A stretch of DNA of 52,675 nucleotides from Candidatus Hydrogenedentota bacterium. Lineage in GTDB: Bacteria > Hydrogenedentota > Hydrogenedentia > Hydrogenedentales > SLHB01. Below the pieces are notes generated by a model that was not told the origin of the DNA, searched no databases, and saw only the letters and a program-made list of their open reading frames with translations. Numbering within the stretch: the first letter of the stretch is position 1; each line of letters starts with the position of its first letter. The position numbers and the translations under genes were made by a program. Positions 32,013-41,446 of this stretch are shown here, in pieces. The stretch is from positions 1-52,675 of the forward strand of contig JADLGB010000197.1 in NCBI GenBank assembly GCA_020849535.1. Reading direction: 5' to 3'.

Positions 32013-32750
32013 CTACGGCGTCAGCAGTCCTCGCACGACTGATGACTGGAAGAGGGCGACGCCCGCCGCGACCGCGACGTTCAGGCTGTCCAGTCCATTC
32101 GCAAGCGGGATGCTTACCGACAGATCGGTTTCCTTCTTCACGCCGGGACGAAGCCCTTCCGTTTCGTTGCCCATGACCAGAGCGCAACGATCGGCCCAAT
32201 TCACCTTGAAGACGTCTTCTCCTCCCGACACGTCGAGAGTGTAGACCCAGAAACCAGCCTTCTTCAGCGTTCGGAGAGTCTGCGCGAGATTTCCGCAGAG
32301 CACGATAGGAATATGGAAGAGGGTGCCCGCGCTCGAACGGACGACATCGTCATCAAGCAATGCGCCGCCACGCGACGTGAGCAAGACTCCCGAGGCGCCC
32401 GCGCCAACAGCCGTGCGAATCAGCAGGCCCAGATTCTTCGGGTGTTGTATCTGGTCCAGGACAAGGAGAGTCGCCTTCGGCGCGCATTGGGCCAGGCACA
32501 CGTCCAACGGCGTGTACGACGCGGGGCTGATGACCGCCACGATGCCTTGGTGCTCGTGGGTTCCGGAAAGCTCGTTCAATTTCGCTTGGGGAACAAAGTC
32601 GAAGCGGACATGCGCCTCTTTCGCGGCCGTGATGACGGCAGACACACCGTGCGCGCGCGATTCCTTTGCCACGTAGATGCGGTTCACCATGCCCTCGGCG
32701 CGCAGGGCTTCGCTGACCGCGTTGATGCCGTGGATGAATTTGCCTGCCAT
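32013..32750 (-). CDS. rlmB: SpoU/TrmH-family RNA 2'-O-methyltransferase (RlmB-type)
   Basis: A 245-residue enzyme with the L30e-like substrate-binding domain (1-75, starting KFIHGINAVSEALRAEG) and the knotted SPOUT domain. The three SpoU motifs are present: LDQIQHPKNLGLLIRTA, LVMGNETEGL and SIPLANGLDSLNVAVAAG. RlmB methylates the 2'-OH of G2251 of 23S rRNA in the peptidyl-transferase loop; other TrmH relatives modify tRNA, so the exact target is inferred from length and motif spelling. The start at 32750 is chosen because the family begins near G(R/K)xIxGxxAV; two in-frame ATGs lie 9 and 39 nt upstream, and no strong ribosome site decides. Confidence 0.88.
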   Translation of the reverse strand: MAGKFIHGINAVSEALRAEGMVNRIYVAKESRAHGVSAVITAAKEAHVRFDFVPQAKLNELSGTHEHQGIVAVISPASYTPLDVCLAQCAPKATLLVLDQIQHPKNLGLLIRTAVGAGASGVLLTSRGGALLDDDVVRSSAGTLFHIPIVLCGNLAQTLRTLKKAGFWVYTLDVSGGEDVFKVNWADRCALVMGNETEGLRPGVKKETDLSVSIPLANGLDSLNVAVAAGVALFQSSVVRGLLTP

Positions 32751-32937
32751 GCCGTGCATCGTAAGCGACGGCAATGGCCAAAGCAACATACGCGATGGAA
32801 CGCATGGCCTCCATGCGGCCTTGCTGGTCCTGCATCAGATTCGTGCTTTCCCAAGCCAAGCCAAATGGAAAAGTTCTCTGGCATAGCCGGCTCCCACAGA
32901 AACGCGACAAAGACCTTTGAACCTAAAAACAGCAGTT

Positions 32938-32994
32938 GAATGGGACTGACCCCGTCTTTCGCGTAGGCTTTGCGGAGCGAAACACGGGGTCTGT
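32938..32994. repeat. REP-like palindromic element, copy 2 (no nested hairpin)
   Basis: Same element as 2185-2261: GACCCCGT/ACGGGGTC outer stem and a perfect TTTCGC/GCGAAA inner stem. It is 57 bp long against 77 bp for copy 1; the difference is the 20-bp nested hairpin. It ends 4 bp from the stop of the first FKBP gene and may form that gene's 3' end structure. The rest of the 32751-32937 gap has no assignable feature. Confidence 0.85.
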
Positions 32995-32998
32995 TCCC

Positions 32999-33766
32999 TC
33001 ACCCAGTGCACGTGGAGTCGATCGTGCCTGCTTCCGGCTTGACAATCTCCAGCAACTCGATGTCGAAAATGAGGGTTGCATTGGGCGGAATTTGTCGCCC
33101 CACACCTTTCTCTCCGTAGGCGAGGTGAGGCGGGATGAAGATCCTCCACTTGTCCCCAACGTGCATGAGCTGAAGTGCTTCTGTCCATCCTGCAATGACA
33201 CCGTCCACGGGGAACTGCGCCGGTTCCTTGTACGTGCAGAAATGCTCGAACTCAGTACCGTCAATCAGGGAACCGCAGTAATACGTGCGGACCGTGTCCG
33301 TGGCCCTAGGCGTCTCACCGTTTCCTGCCTCAACGACCACATACTGCAGTCCGCTCTCAAGCACCTTGACCCCGGGTTTCTTAGCGTTTTCTTCCAGGAA
33401 TCTTACGCCTTCGGCAGCCGCTTTCTCGCCCGCCGCGACACGCTCCACCGTCATCTGCTCCATCATTCGCTCACGAAATGACGCCATCACCTTCTGCATC
33501 TGATCCTGAGTGAGGGCGAGTGGTTTGCCGCTTCGAGCGTCCTCAATGCCTTGCACGAAAGCAGTGATGTCGATCTCAATCCCGTCCGCTTCCATAGACG
33601 TGCCGATCTGCGTGCCTATGCTGTAAGAGACTTTCTGGACATCCGTTTCGAGGAGAGGAGGTATGAACGGTGGACGACCTTCACTATCCGGCATGGCAAG
33701 CATCTCCATGAGACACGAACGAAGGGGGTAAGCCGTCGGCATCTCCCGCTTGACCCAAAACACCAC
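32999..33766 (-). CDS. FKBP-type peptidyl-prolyl isomerase, diverged copy without signal peptide
   Basis: A protein of up to 255 residues closely matching its upstream neighbour from TDVQKVSYSIGTQIGTSM onward: an N-terminal dimerisation region and a C-terminal FKBP domain. Such proteins isomerise Xaa-Pro bonds and assist folding. Unlike the neighbour it has no signal peptide; the extra N-terminus (MVFWVKREMPTAYP...) looks unlike one, so it may be cytosolic or a decayed export signal. Within the FKBP site the segment GKEFDSSY of the neighbour reads GTEFEHFC here, replacing the active-site Asp with Glu and adding Cys. The start is uncertain; in-frame ATGs at 33742, 33709, 33703 and 33694 are all possible. 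Confidence 0.85.
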   Translation of the reverse strand: MVFWVKREMPTAYPLRSCLMEMLAMPDSEGRPPFIPPLLETDVQKVSYSIGTQIGTSMEADGIEIDITAFVQGIEDARSGKPLALTQDQMQKVMASFRERMMEQMTVERVAAGEKAAAEGVRFLEENAKKPGVKVLESGLQYVVVEAGNGETPRATDTVRTYYCGSLIDGTEFEHFCTYKEPAQFPVDGVIAGWTEALQLMHVGDKWRIFIPPHLAYGEKGVGRQIPPNATLIFDIELLEIVKPEAGTIDSTCTG

Positions 33767-33816
33767 AAAAACGACTTATGGCCGACAGCATAGCACAAGA
33801 CACGCCGCGAGACAAG

Positions 33817-33864
33817 GTCACATCGGGCTTGTGTCACATTGGGCTTGTGTCACATTGGGCTTGG
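33817..33864. repeat. Three 16-bp tandem repeats
   Basis: Units GTCACAT(C/T)GGGCTTGK start at 33817, 33833 and 33849, between the two FKBP genes and upstream of the diverged copy. The array could affect that gene's promoter; otherwise its role is unknown. Confidence 0.85.
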
Positions 33865-33902
33865 GCGGGGTCTACGTGCGGAGAAGGTGAGCGGAAAGAG
33901 AA

Positions 33903-33933
33903 AGGCCAGGAGATCAGCCCGATCCCCTGGCCT
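33903..33933 (-). terminator. Intrinsic terminator-like hairpin after the FKBP gene
   Basis: On the plus strand AGGCCAGGAGATC (33903-33915) pairs with GATCCCCTGGCCT (33921-33933): a 13-bp stem with one mismatch and a 5-nt loop. Read on the minus strand it comes 18 bp after the FKBP stop and runs into a pyrimidine-rich TTTCTCTTT tract, as expected for an intrinsic terminator. Confidence 0.75.
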
Positions 33934-33951
33934 CCTGCGTTGTCGAAAATG

Positions 33952-34701
33952 CTATTGCTGAGGCGGAATGGCGATGGTGCCGGCTTCCGGCTTTAAGATC
34001 TCCAGCAACTCGATGTCGAAAATGAGCGTCGCGTTGGGCGGGATGTCCTGGCCGGCGCCGTTCTCGCCGTACGCCAGGTTGGCCGGGATGAACAGCTTCC
34101 ACTTGTCGCCCACATGCATGAGCTGGAGGGCTTCCGTCCATCCGGGAATCACGCCGTCCACCGGGAACTCCGCCGGTTCGTTACGGGCATAGGAGCTGTC
34201 AAACTCCTTACCGTCGAGCAAGGTGCCACGGTAATGCGTCCGTACTTTATCCGTGGCCTTCGGCATCTCACCCTTGCCTTCTGTCACGACCAGGTATTGC
34301 AAACCGCTAGGCAACGTCTTCACGCCCGGCTTCTTCGCGTTTTCTTCCAGGAACTTGGCCCCCTCCGCCGCGCTCTTTTCGCCGGCTGCCGCACGCTCTG
34401 CCTGTATCTTCTCCATCATCTGCTGGCGAAACGCCGTCATGACCTGCTGCATTTGTTCCTGCGTCAGAGCCAACGGCTTGCCGCCGCGTGCATCTTCAAT
34501 GCCGCGCACGAAGGCCTTCATGTCGATTTCAATTGCGTCATTCTTCATGGACGTGCCGATCTGCGTGCCGATGCTGTACGACACCTTTTGGACATCGGTG
34601 CTCAGCTCGACGGGCGCCGGCTTGGCTTCTTCGGCAGCCCAGGCAGCCAGCGGCGACAGCGCCAGAACGGCAAGCAATACTCCTGCGATACCTTTTCTCA
34701 C
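33952..34701 (-). CDS. Exported FKBP-type peptidyl-prolyl cis-trans isomerase
   Basis: A 249-residue periplasmic foldase of the FkpA/Mip type: signal peptide ending LSPLAAWA, a helical dimerisation region (TDVQKVSYSIGTQIG to about 130) and an FKBP domain with VRTHYRGTLLDGKEFDSSY, PVDGVIPGWTEALQLM and LAYGENGAGQDIPPNATLIFDIELL. Active-site aromatic and Asp residues are present. The GTG start at 34701 has AAAGGAG with a 7-nt spacer and opens the signal peptide; the longer frame upstream adds 23 unlikely residues. It should catalyse proline isomerisation during periplasmic protein folding. A terminator-like hairpin follows. The downstream FKBP gene is a duplicate. Confidence 0.93.
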   Translation of the reverse strand: MRKGIAGVLLAVLALSPLAAWAAEEAKPAPVELSTDVQKVSYSIGTQIGTSMKNDAIEIDMKAFVRGIEDARGGKPLALTQEQMQQVMTAFRQQMMEKIQAERAAAGEKSAAEGAKFLEENAKKPGVKTLPSGLQYLVVTEGKGEMPKATDKVRTHYRGTLLDGKEFDSSYARNEPAEFPVDGVIPGWTEALQLMHVGDKWKLFIPANLAYGENGAGQDIPPNATLIFDIELLEILKPEAGTIAIPPQQ

Positions 34702-34847
34702 GAATTCACTCCTTTTGGGGTTGGATGTCTGGGGTGCTTCTTCTGCGCCTCCTGGCGAGCGGCACACCAAAGGAAGGATTATACACCTAACATAGGTCGC
34801 GCTTCTCTATTATTCTCTGGGCCGGTCCGCGCGCCTTGGCGAGTGCG

Positions 34848-35222
34848 CTACAGGTCCTGTAAGAAGGCTTCTATTCGCGCCCGGTGGTCGCCTTGAATCT
34901 CCACCTCGCCGTCCCGCACGACCCCGCCTGCCCCGCACTTCTTTTTCAGCGTGCTCAAGAGCGCTTCGGCGTCCCCACTAACGTTCCGGATCACCGTCAC
35001 GACCTTGCCCGCGGCCCGCCGCTCCACGAACACGGGCCATCCGCCTTTGCGGGTCTTGGCAACTTGGTACCGCGCCTCCTGCCTGGCAGATACCGGCGCC
35101 GCTTTCGGGGACTCGGGGGCTGGCCCCTGCGGCAGGGTCTCCGCCCGGCGGCCGAGCGAGGCGAAAGGGCTGTCCGTCAGCGGCTTGCCGTCTCCGCTCA
35201 GGTCAGCTCGACTCTTGCTCAT
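34848..35222 (-). CDS. yciH: SUI1/eIF1-family translation factor (YciH-like)
   Basis: A 124-residue protein whose C-terminal 70 residues form the SUI1/eIF1 fold: KGGWPVFVERR, VVTVIRNVSGDAEALLSTLKKK, CGAGGVVRDGEVEIQGDH and a final helix. Bacterial YciH binds the small ribosomal subunit and influences initiation fidelity, but is dispensable where studied. The N-terminal 50 residues are a Ser/Pro-rich linker. The ATG at 35222 has AAGGTG upstream; an in-frame ATG 30 bp earlier lacks support. It appears to be a single-gene unit. Confidence 0.9.
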   Translation of the reverse strand: MSKSRADLSGDGKPLTDSPFASLGRRAETLPQGPAPESPKAAPVSARQEARYQVAKTRKGGWPVFVERRAAGKVVTVIRNVSGDAEALLSTLKKKCGAGGVVRDGEVEIQGDHRARIEAFLQDL

Positions 35223-35268
35223 GGACGCACCTTGCCCCGCATATAATGACAAACGGCTTAGCGTGCAG

Positions 35269-36849
35269 CTACTTCTTCCGCCGGTGTGCGCGTCCGCCCA
35301 GGCCCAACAGGGTCAACCCGGCCGCGGCAAGTGGCAGCATGTCGCCCAGGGTGGCCCGCACCGGAGTGCCCGCGCTCTTCGTCGTGACGCGGTTGAAGCA
35401 GGACTGCACCGGCTTTACCTGGCGCCGGAACTGACCCGCCTGGTTCGGATTCCCTGCCTCGTCGAGGCATACATTTGCCCGGATATCCGCGCCTACGGTG
35501 CCCGAAACCAGCAGCGGGGTTACGGTGAAGTAGTACGTGTCATCCGCCCCACTGAAATCGCCGATCTCCGCGTTCAGCGGGACGATATCCGTCGAATCAA
35601 AGCCGGTCACGTCGCTGCTGAACTGGACGGTCACCTGCATCACCGTGATGATGTTGGTGGGGTCCGGAGTGGGGGAGGTCATGGTGACCGTCGGCCCCTG
35701 ATCGTCGAAGTCGCGCTTGAAGGTGGTTGCCTTCTGATTGCCATTGCCGGCCCCGTCCTGCGCCACGTCCGCCGCAATGTCGATTTTCACCTTGCCCACC
35801 GCAAGGGGTTCCAGATCGAAGGTGTAAAGGTCATCCTCGCCCTCGAAATTGCTGACCGTACCGTTGGTCACCACCAAGTCGAATTCATCAAAGCCGGTCA
35901 CATCCTCGCTGAAGGTCACCGAGATGGGCATGGGCGACACGTTGGTCGGATTGTCCACTGTGGAGCTGATCGTGACCGTGGGGCCAATCGTGTCGAAATT
36001 GACGACCTGCTCCAACTCCTCATCAGTCAGGCACGCTCGCGCGTTCGTGGGCAGTTGTACCAGTTCTTGGCACTTTGTCCGCGCGTCGGCCTTGCCCGGC
36101 TGGCCCGTCACAAAGTTGAGAACGCTGTACGTCGCACCCGCTGGTAGGGTGAACGCATACTCCCAGAACGGCGTATCGCTGCCGTTGACGAACGTCACCA
36201 CCGTGGTGCGGTACAGACTGTTGGGTCCTTGAAGCACGTGTCCCAGCCGTGGTGAAGGAGACGCGCCGAGCGTGTAGTCCTCAAAGCTCACGATCCAGTC
36301 ATCTGCCGTCGTGACTCCCGCCGGCGGAACCGACGACTCCGCCACCAACGTGTCGCCGTCCGAACCCAGGTTGTTGACGATGGTCACCGTCACGTTCACA
36401 TCGCTGGTGCCCGTGTTTTCGATGATGTTCAACCACCGGCAGAACTCGTCGTTATCCGGCACGTATACTTTGCGCGTGACCACCAGGTCATCGTCGATGG
36501 TCTGCTCGGAAAACACAAACTGGCGGTTCGCGCAATCGCCGTCCGGCGTCGCGGGACCGTTCATGTTGTACGCGGTACCGTTGACGAAGAGGGCGTTGTA
36601 TCCCTCGAATGCATTGGCCAGGACGGCCGGCGTCGTTCCGCCCGCGCTCGTCGTCGCCGCGACTACCGTCGTATACGTGGCGTCGCTGGCTGCTCCCGAG
36701 GCCATCGAACTCGTCGTAAAGGTCACGTCCGAATTCAGGAAATACTCCAGCCCCGAATCGTCCACCAGGGATAAGCTCCCTACGCCCGCCTGGGCCGGCT
36801 GGAGTAAGGCCATGGCTACGGCCAACGCAACAACTGCAATCCGTTTCAT
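35269..36849 (-). CDS. Secreted cell-surface protein with two Ig-like repeats and C-terminal sorting-like anchor
   Basis: A 526-residue exported protein. Signal peptide MKRIAVVALAVAMALLQPAQA. The N-terminal half (22-290) is beta-rich without a named family. Two copies of a bacterial Ig-like domain follow, each with the pattern GPTVT...NPTN...VTFSEDVTGFD / VQFSSDVTGFD. The extreme C-terminus, LPLAAAGLTLLGLGGRAHRRKK, combines a hydrophobic helix with a basic tail as in PEP-CTERM/MYXO-CTERM-type protein-sorting signals, although a PEP triplet is absent. AGGAG precedes the ATG. It is probably anchored at or released from the cell surface. Its exosortase or other processing enzyme is not in the window. 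Confidence 0.85.
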   Translation of the reverse strand: MKRIAVVALAVAMALLQPAQAGVGSLSLVDDSGLEYFLNSDVTFTTSSMASGAASDATYTTVVAATTSAGGTTPAVLANAFEGYNALFVNGTAYNMNGPATPDGDCANRQFVFSEQTIDDDLVVTRKVYVPDNDEFCRWLNIIENTGTSDVNVTVTIVNNLGSDGDTLVAESSVPPAGVTTADDWIVSFEDYTLGASPSPRLGHVLQGPNSLYRTTVVTFVNGSDTPFWEYAFTLPAGATYSVLNFVTGQPGKADARTKCQELVQLPTNARACLTDEELEQVVNFDTIGPTVTISSTVDNPTNVSPMPISVTFSEDVTGFDEFDLVVTNGTVSNFEGEDDLYTFDLEPLAVGKVKIDIAADVAQDGAGNGNQKATTFKRDFDDQGPTVTMTSPTPDPTNIITVMQVTVQFSSDVTGFDSTDIVPLNAEIGDFSGADDTYYFTVTPLLVSGTVGADIRANVCLDEAGNPNQAGQFRRQVKPVQSCFNRVTTKSAGTPVRATLGDMLPLAAAGLTLLGLGGRAHRRKK

Positions 36850-37001
36850 GTGCGCAATCTCCTAAGTGGACGGACCGTCGCCCATCCATCTGCCCCCGTC
36901 TCTCAGGATCTCAGGTAACTCATAGGCAACACAACGCGATCCCGCGCCGTGCACGTTCCCATTCCTTCAAGTGTATCCAATGGCGCCTGATTCGTTACGA
37001 A

Positions 37002-38348
37002 TCACGCGTCCTTCAGAGCTAGCAGCACTTCCTCGGGGTTCATTTCCGGTCCCACCGCCCCAAGGCGATTTCCGTCACTAGGTTCAATACGTTCTCCAAC
37101 CCTGCGGTAGAACGCCATTTTGTCTTTCGCACTGCAAAAGCGGGACTGCGCCCATGCACTCACGTAACCCATGCCATACCTGACTTGCAGGGCGGTGTGG
37201 CCATGCATGATCAGCGCCGCCTCGTAGGCCGGTTCCACGAGAGAAGCCATTTCCGGTGCGGCGAAATCATCCACAAGACGCTGACCGTACGCATTAATCT
37301 CGGTTCCGACAAGAATTGGCAGGCCCTTTGAATTCGCCATGTCAATAATCGTTTCCATTTCGGCCATTTTTCTTGACTTAACCGCCGGGTCCTTGATGTT
37401 CCAATTACGGTCCGGAATGATGTTGATCGCTTCCACTCCACAGGAGGTGACAAGCTCCAACAGCTCGTCCATGGCCTGTTCGCCGTCGCTTGTACCGTCC
37501 AGCCACGCATAGGTGGGGATGGCGCCGGAGTCTTTCACGAACTTCGTGACGGTCCGAAACTCTGGAAATTCCTGCCCCTCGGGTTTTACATAGCCCACGC
37601 CCCCTGCCTTCATAACCTTGCTCCGGAAAAAGGCATGAAACACGGGCGGTTCTTTGAACATCGCCTGTATCTTGTCTGGGTCGCCCCCCAGCTTCTCCGC
37701 CCAGAATGCCGCCCGCTTCTCCGCCTTCGGGAAGACCTCTTTGGCCTTGCGGTCAAAGGCGATACAGAGGTGGCGTTCCGTGGCGTTCCCCTTGGGCGCC
37801 AGAGGCAAAACGTCCCCCTCATAGTCCAGTTCCACTGGCCGCATATGGGGGTTAATCCTCGCCAGCATGGATTGGTTGCGTTGCTGGGCCGTTTCCTTCA
37901 GTCGGGGGAGTAGCCCTGGGCTAGCGAGCGTGGACGAAGTGAAACCCGCGCCCATGTAGTAGGCGATACCCGGTTCACCCGGCGAGTTAATTTCCCGGGT
38001 CGCGAACTCCGGGAGGAAGATGCGTGTCTCAAGTCCCGCGCACGTGCGCAGACCCACGAGCCGGCAGGCGTCGAAGAACTCGTCGACGCCGTCCAGGACG
38101 TCAAAATCCACCAAACCCGCCGCGGCCAATCCCAGGCAGCGCGCCTTCCACGCGACACAGGCGGGGGATTGCCCATAGCCGTTGAACGAGAAGAAGCTGT
38201 GGCAATGCAGGTTGACGGCCTTGCCCTGTTCCGGCAGATCAAAATCGCCCCGCTTCGCCTGTTCCCACAACTGCTCCAACGCATCCCATCGCAGACGCGG
38301 GTCAAAATCGTTGAGCTGTACTTCGAGCAATTCCCTGGCCGGTGGCAT
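37002..38348 (-). CDS. PHP-domain phosphoesterase-like protein
   Basis: A 448-residue protein with the PHP fold: NLHCHSFFSFNGYG gives the first metal pair (His48, His50); LVDFDVLDG, CAGLETRIF and GTEINAYGQRLVDDF follow in the usual order for later metal ligands. PHP proteins are trinuclear metal phosphoesterases, such as histidinol-phosphatase or nucleotide phosphatases, but this long form with an internal insertion (130-270) is not one I can name. The ATG at 38348 has GGAG about 10 nt upstream; a GTG nine bases earlier is possible. Cytosolic; no operon partners are visible on its strand within 140 bp. Confidence 0.8.
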   Translation of the reverse strand: MPPARELLEVQLNDFDPRLRWDALEQLWEQAKRGDFDLPEQGKAVNLHCHSFFSFNGYGQSPACVAWKARCLGLAAAGLVDFDVLDGVDEFFDACRLVGLRTCAGLETRIFLPEFATREINSPGEPGIAYYMGAGFTSSTLASPGLLPRLKETAQQRNQSMLARINPHMRPVELDYEGDVLPLAPKGNATERHLCIAFDRKAKEVFPKAEKRAAFWAEKLGGDPDKIQAMFKEPPVFHAFFRSKVMKAGGVGYVKPEGQEFPEFRTVTKFVKDSGAIPTYAWLDGTSDGEQAMDELLELVTSCGVEAINIIPDRNWNIKDPAVKSRKMAEMETIIDMANSKGLPILVGTEINAYGQRLVDDFAAPEMASLVEPAYEAALIMHGHTALQVRYGMGYVSAWAQSRFCSAKDKMAFYRRVGERIEPSDGNRLGAVGPEMNPEEVLLALKDA

Positions 38349-38499
38349 GCAACACACACTCCATTCGCTGTGACTTCGGGTATTCCAACGCGCGGCCGCG
38401 CGCCGGTCAATCGCGGTCGTTTACGCACGTATAGTAGCGGCATCCGGTGGCCAATACCAAGCGGACGGGGCGAGAAGGCTGGCAGGGAGCTTCCGCACG

Positions 38500-38964
38500 C
38501 TACCGGGACAGGCGACGCCAGATCCCCAGGAACTCTGGCCACCGAAGTCTATAGCTTGGGTAGACGGCACTGACCTCGTCTGGCGCGACACGACGGCGTA
38601 GCCACAGTTCCACCTTCTCTCCGCAACGCCCACAGGCAAGAATCATGCAGTCTGGTGTGCGCCCCCAATTGGGCTTCCGGCTTTCAACGAGGCCCCAGCG
38701 GCCAGGCTTCTTGTGGCAGTGAGGACAAGCGGGTGAAAAGACAAACAACGGGGGAACACCGAGGAATCTGCAAATCCACCAATAGAGAGGAAGACCGGCA
38801 ATCAACAGAGCGAGGAAAGCGGCTGCTTCAGCGACAACAAATATAAGCGGGCCCAATTGCTGAAGAGCACGAAGATCAAAACCTGCCCATTTCAGAATCC
38901 ACGCTGTGAGAAGAACGCCCACCACCAGCACAGCGATCGGAATGATTTGATGAGCCAAGCGCAT
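38500..38964 (-). CDS. Small membrane protein with zinc-ribbon domain
   Basis: A 154-residue protein with two N-terminal hydrophobic helices (about 5-25 and 38-65), then [11 protein letters not shown] and [12 protein letters not shown], a four-Cys zinc ribbon, on the presumed cytosolic side. No catalytic motif or family is recognised. The start is uncertain between the ATG at 38964 and a GTG at 38970; neither has ideal spacing from its ribosome site. It is divergent from the malic enzyme gene with a 189-bp gap. Confidence 0.7.
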   Translation of the reverse strand: MRLAHQIIPIAVLVVGVLLTAWILKWAGFDLRALQQLGPLIFVVAEAAAFLALLIAGLPLYWWICRFLGVPPLFVFSPACPHCHKKPGRWGLVESRKPNWGRTPDCMILACGRCGEKVELWLRRRVAPDEVSAVYPSYRLRWPEFLGIWRRLSR

Positions 38965-39153
38965 GTCCACCTAACGTACGAGGTAAGTGAGAAGCTGACA
39001 ATGAACCACCAGGTCACTCCACATTTTGACAGCGCGGACCATGCCGAGGCGCAGCGGTGTGGCTCCGCCGCGTTGTGCTATCCTGTACGCGGATGTTGGA
39101 CCGCATCAGGATCCGCTGCAAGGGAATCGAGACACGTGCATTCAGGGGGAGTC

Positions 39154-41421
39154 ATGGATCTGCAGAACGAATCACTTCAGTATCACGCCAAAGGGCGGCC
39201 CGGCAAGGTGGAAGTCGTGTCGACCAAGGCGTGCCAGACGCAACGCGATCTGTCCCTTGCCTACACCCCGGGTGTGGCCGGGCCTTGTCTCGCGATCGAG
39301 AAGGAGCCTGACAAGGTTTTCGACTACACGGCCAAGGGCAATCTCGTCGCGGTAGTCACGAACGGCACAGCCGTGCTGGGCCTGGGGGATATCGGCCCGA
39401 TGGCAGGCAAGCCGGTCATGGAGGGCAAGGCGGTCCTCTTCAAACGCTTCGCGGATATCGATGTGTTCGACATCGAGCTGAACACGCACGACCCCGACGA
39501 GATCATCAAGGCGGTGACGCTCCTTGAACCCACTTTTGGCGGAATCAATCTCGAAGACATCAAGGCGCCCGAGTGTTTCTACATCGAGGAACGCCTGAAG
39601 GCGACCTTGAACATCCCCGTCTTTCACGACGACCAACACGGCACAGCCATTATTTCAGGCGCCGGTTTGCTCAACGCGCTGGAACTCGTGGGCAAACGCA
39701 TCGAAGATGTGCGGGTGGTCTTCTGCGGCGCAGGCGCCGCGGGCATCGCGTGCGCGAAACTCTACGAGACCCTTGGGGTCCGACACGAGAACATTATGCT
39801 CTGCGACAGCGCGGGCGTGGTGTACAAGGGCCGCACGAAGCGGATGAACCCGTACAAGGAACTGTTTGCCGCGGAGACCGAGGCGCGCACGCTCGCCGAC
39901 GCTATGAAGGGCGCCGATGTGTTTGCGGGCGTCTCCGGGGCGAACCTGGTGACGCAGGAGATGGTGCGGTCCATGGCGGATCGGCCCATCGTGTTCGCCA
40001 TGGCCAACCCGGATCCGGAGATCACCTACGAAGACGCCAAGGCCGCGCGTGATGACGCTATCGTGGCAACAGGCCGGAGCGATTTCCCGAATCAAATCAA
40101 CAATGTGCTCGGCTTCCCCTTCATCTTCCGGGGCGCCCTCGATGTGCGGGCCACCGCCATCAACGACACCATGAAGATTGCCGCTGCGAAGGCATTGGCC
40201 GAGCTGGCGCGCGAACCCGTGCCGTATTCCGTGGAGAAGGCCTACCGGGTCAAACGACTTCAATATGGGCGCGACTACATCATTCCAAAACCTTTCGATC
40301 CGCGCGTCTTGATCTGGGAAGCGTCAGCGGTAGCAAAGGCGGCCATCGACAGCGGCGTCGCGCGTGTCCTATTGGACATTGACGAATACCGCGAACGGCT
40401 TGAGGCACGCCTGGGCCTGTCGCGCAAGGTCATGCGGGTGATGATCAACAAGGCGCGCACGGATCCGAAACGCATCGTCTATCCGGAAGGCGATCATGCG
40501 CCCATCTTGAAAGCATGCGAGACCATTCTTGACGAAGGCATGGTCCACCCAGTACTCCTGGGTCCCGAGAAGCGGATTCACGAACTCATCGAAGAATACG
40601 GGCTCGACCTCAAAGGCGGTGTGGAAATCGTGGACCCGCTGTTCGACTCCCGCCTAGCGCCGTTCGAGGAAGAGTTGTACCGGCTGCGCCAGCGCAAAGG
40701 CGTCTCTCGGGCCGTCGCGCGCAACATGATTCAACGGCGCATCTACTTCGGATGCATGATGGTGCACATGGGCGAGGCGGACGGCATGGTTTCCGGTCTG
40801 ACGTCGAGCTACCCGTTCACGTTGCGGCCCGCGCTGGAGGTCATAGGGGCGCGGCCGGGCGTGCGCCGCGTGGCCAGCATGTACATGCTCACGCTGCGCG
40901 AGAAGGTCTACTTCTTTGCCGATGCCACGGTTAACATCGATCCCAGCGCGGAGGACCTCGCGGAGATCGCCATGCTGTGCGCGCAAGAAGTGAGGCGCTT
41001 CGACGTGGAACCCCGCGTGGCCCTGATTTCTTTCAGCAACTTCGGCAGCGCCCGCTATCCGCAGTCAGACAAAGTGAGCCGCGCGGCGCAGCTCGTGCGC
41101 GAGCGCCAGCCCGACCTCATCGTGGATGGCGAAATGCAGGCGGATACCGCTGTCACCCCGTCCATTCTCGCCGAGGAATTCCCCTTCTGCCGATTGACGA
41201 ATGGCGGGGCCAACGTACTGATCTTTCCAACCCTCGAGGCCGGGAACGTCGCGTACAAACTCGTGCAGCGCCTCGCCGGCGCCGAGGCCATTGGGCCCAT
41301 CCTCCTCGGGATGCGCAAGCCGGTGCATCTACTCCAATACGGCGGGTTCAACGAGGTGGACGTGGTCAACATGACAGCCATCGCCGCGGTGGATGCCCTC
41401 GACAATGCCGGGGCAAAATGA
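39154..41421 (+). CDS. maeB: NADP-dependent malic enzyme, MaeB type
   Basis: A 755-residue bifunctional-architecture malic enzyme that oxidatively decarboxylates malate to pyruvate and reduces NAD(P). The malic domain begins [16 protein letters not shown] with [14 protein letters not shown] and the catalytic-site [27 protein letters not shown] carries the metal site; the nucleotide-binding domain has [12 protein letters not shown]. The C-terminal third (about 430-755) is the phosphotransacetylase-like regulatory domain ([25 protein letters not shown]), which senses acetyl-CoA in MaeB but is not catalytic. The ATG at 39154 has GGGGGAG upstream; the open frame reaches further left but lacks family sequence. 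The enzyme links the TCA cycle to pyruvate and NADPH supply. Confidence 0.95.
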   Translation: MDLQNESLQYHAKGRPGKVEVVSTKACQTQRDLSLAYTPGVAGPCLAIEKEPDKVFDYTAKGNLVAVVTNGTAVLGLGDIGPMAGKPVMEGKAVLFKRFADIDVFDIELNTHDPDEIIKAVTLLEPTFGGINLEDIKAPECFYIEERLKATLNIPVFHDDQHGTAIISGAGLLNALELVGKRIEDVRVVFCGAGAAGIACAKLYETLGVRHENIMLCDSAGVVYKGRTKRMNPYKELFAAETEARTLADAMKGADVFAGVSGANLVTQEMVRSMADRPIVFAMANPDPEITYEDAKAARDDAIVATGRSDFPNQINNVLGFPFIFRGALDVRATAINDTMKIAAAKALAELAREPVPYSVEKAYRVKRLQYGRDYIIPKPFDPRVLIWEASAVAKAAIDSGVARVLLDIDEYRERLEARLGLSRKVMRVMINKARTDPKRIVYPEGDHAPILKACETILDEGMVHPVLLGPEKRIHELIEEYGLDLKGGVEIVDPLFDSRLAPFEEELYRLRQRKGVSRAVARNMIQRRIYFGCMMVHMGEADGMVSGLTSSYPFTLRPALEVIGARPGVRRVASMYMLTLREKVYFFADATVNIDPSAEDLAEIAMLCAQEVRRFDVEPRVALISFSNFGSARYPQSDKVSRAAQLVRERQPDLIVDGEMQADTAVTPSILAEEFPFCRLTNGGANVLIFPTLEAGNVAYKLVQRLAGAEAIGPILLGMRKPVHLLQYGGFNEVDVVNMTAIAAVDALDNAGAK

Positions 41422-41446
41422 CGCGGGCATCAAGAGGACGTTCCGC

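Noticed and set aside
33817..33864. Possible CRISPR remnant
   Set aside because: 16-bp units are contiguous without spacers and no cas gene is in the window.
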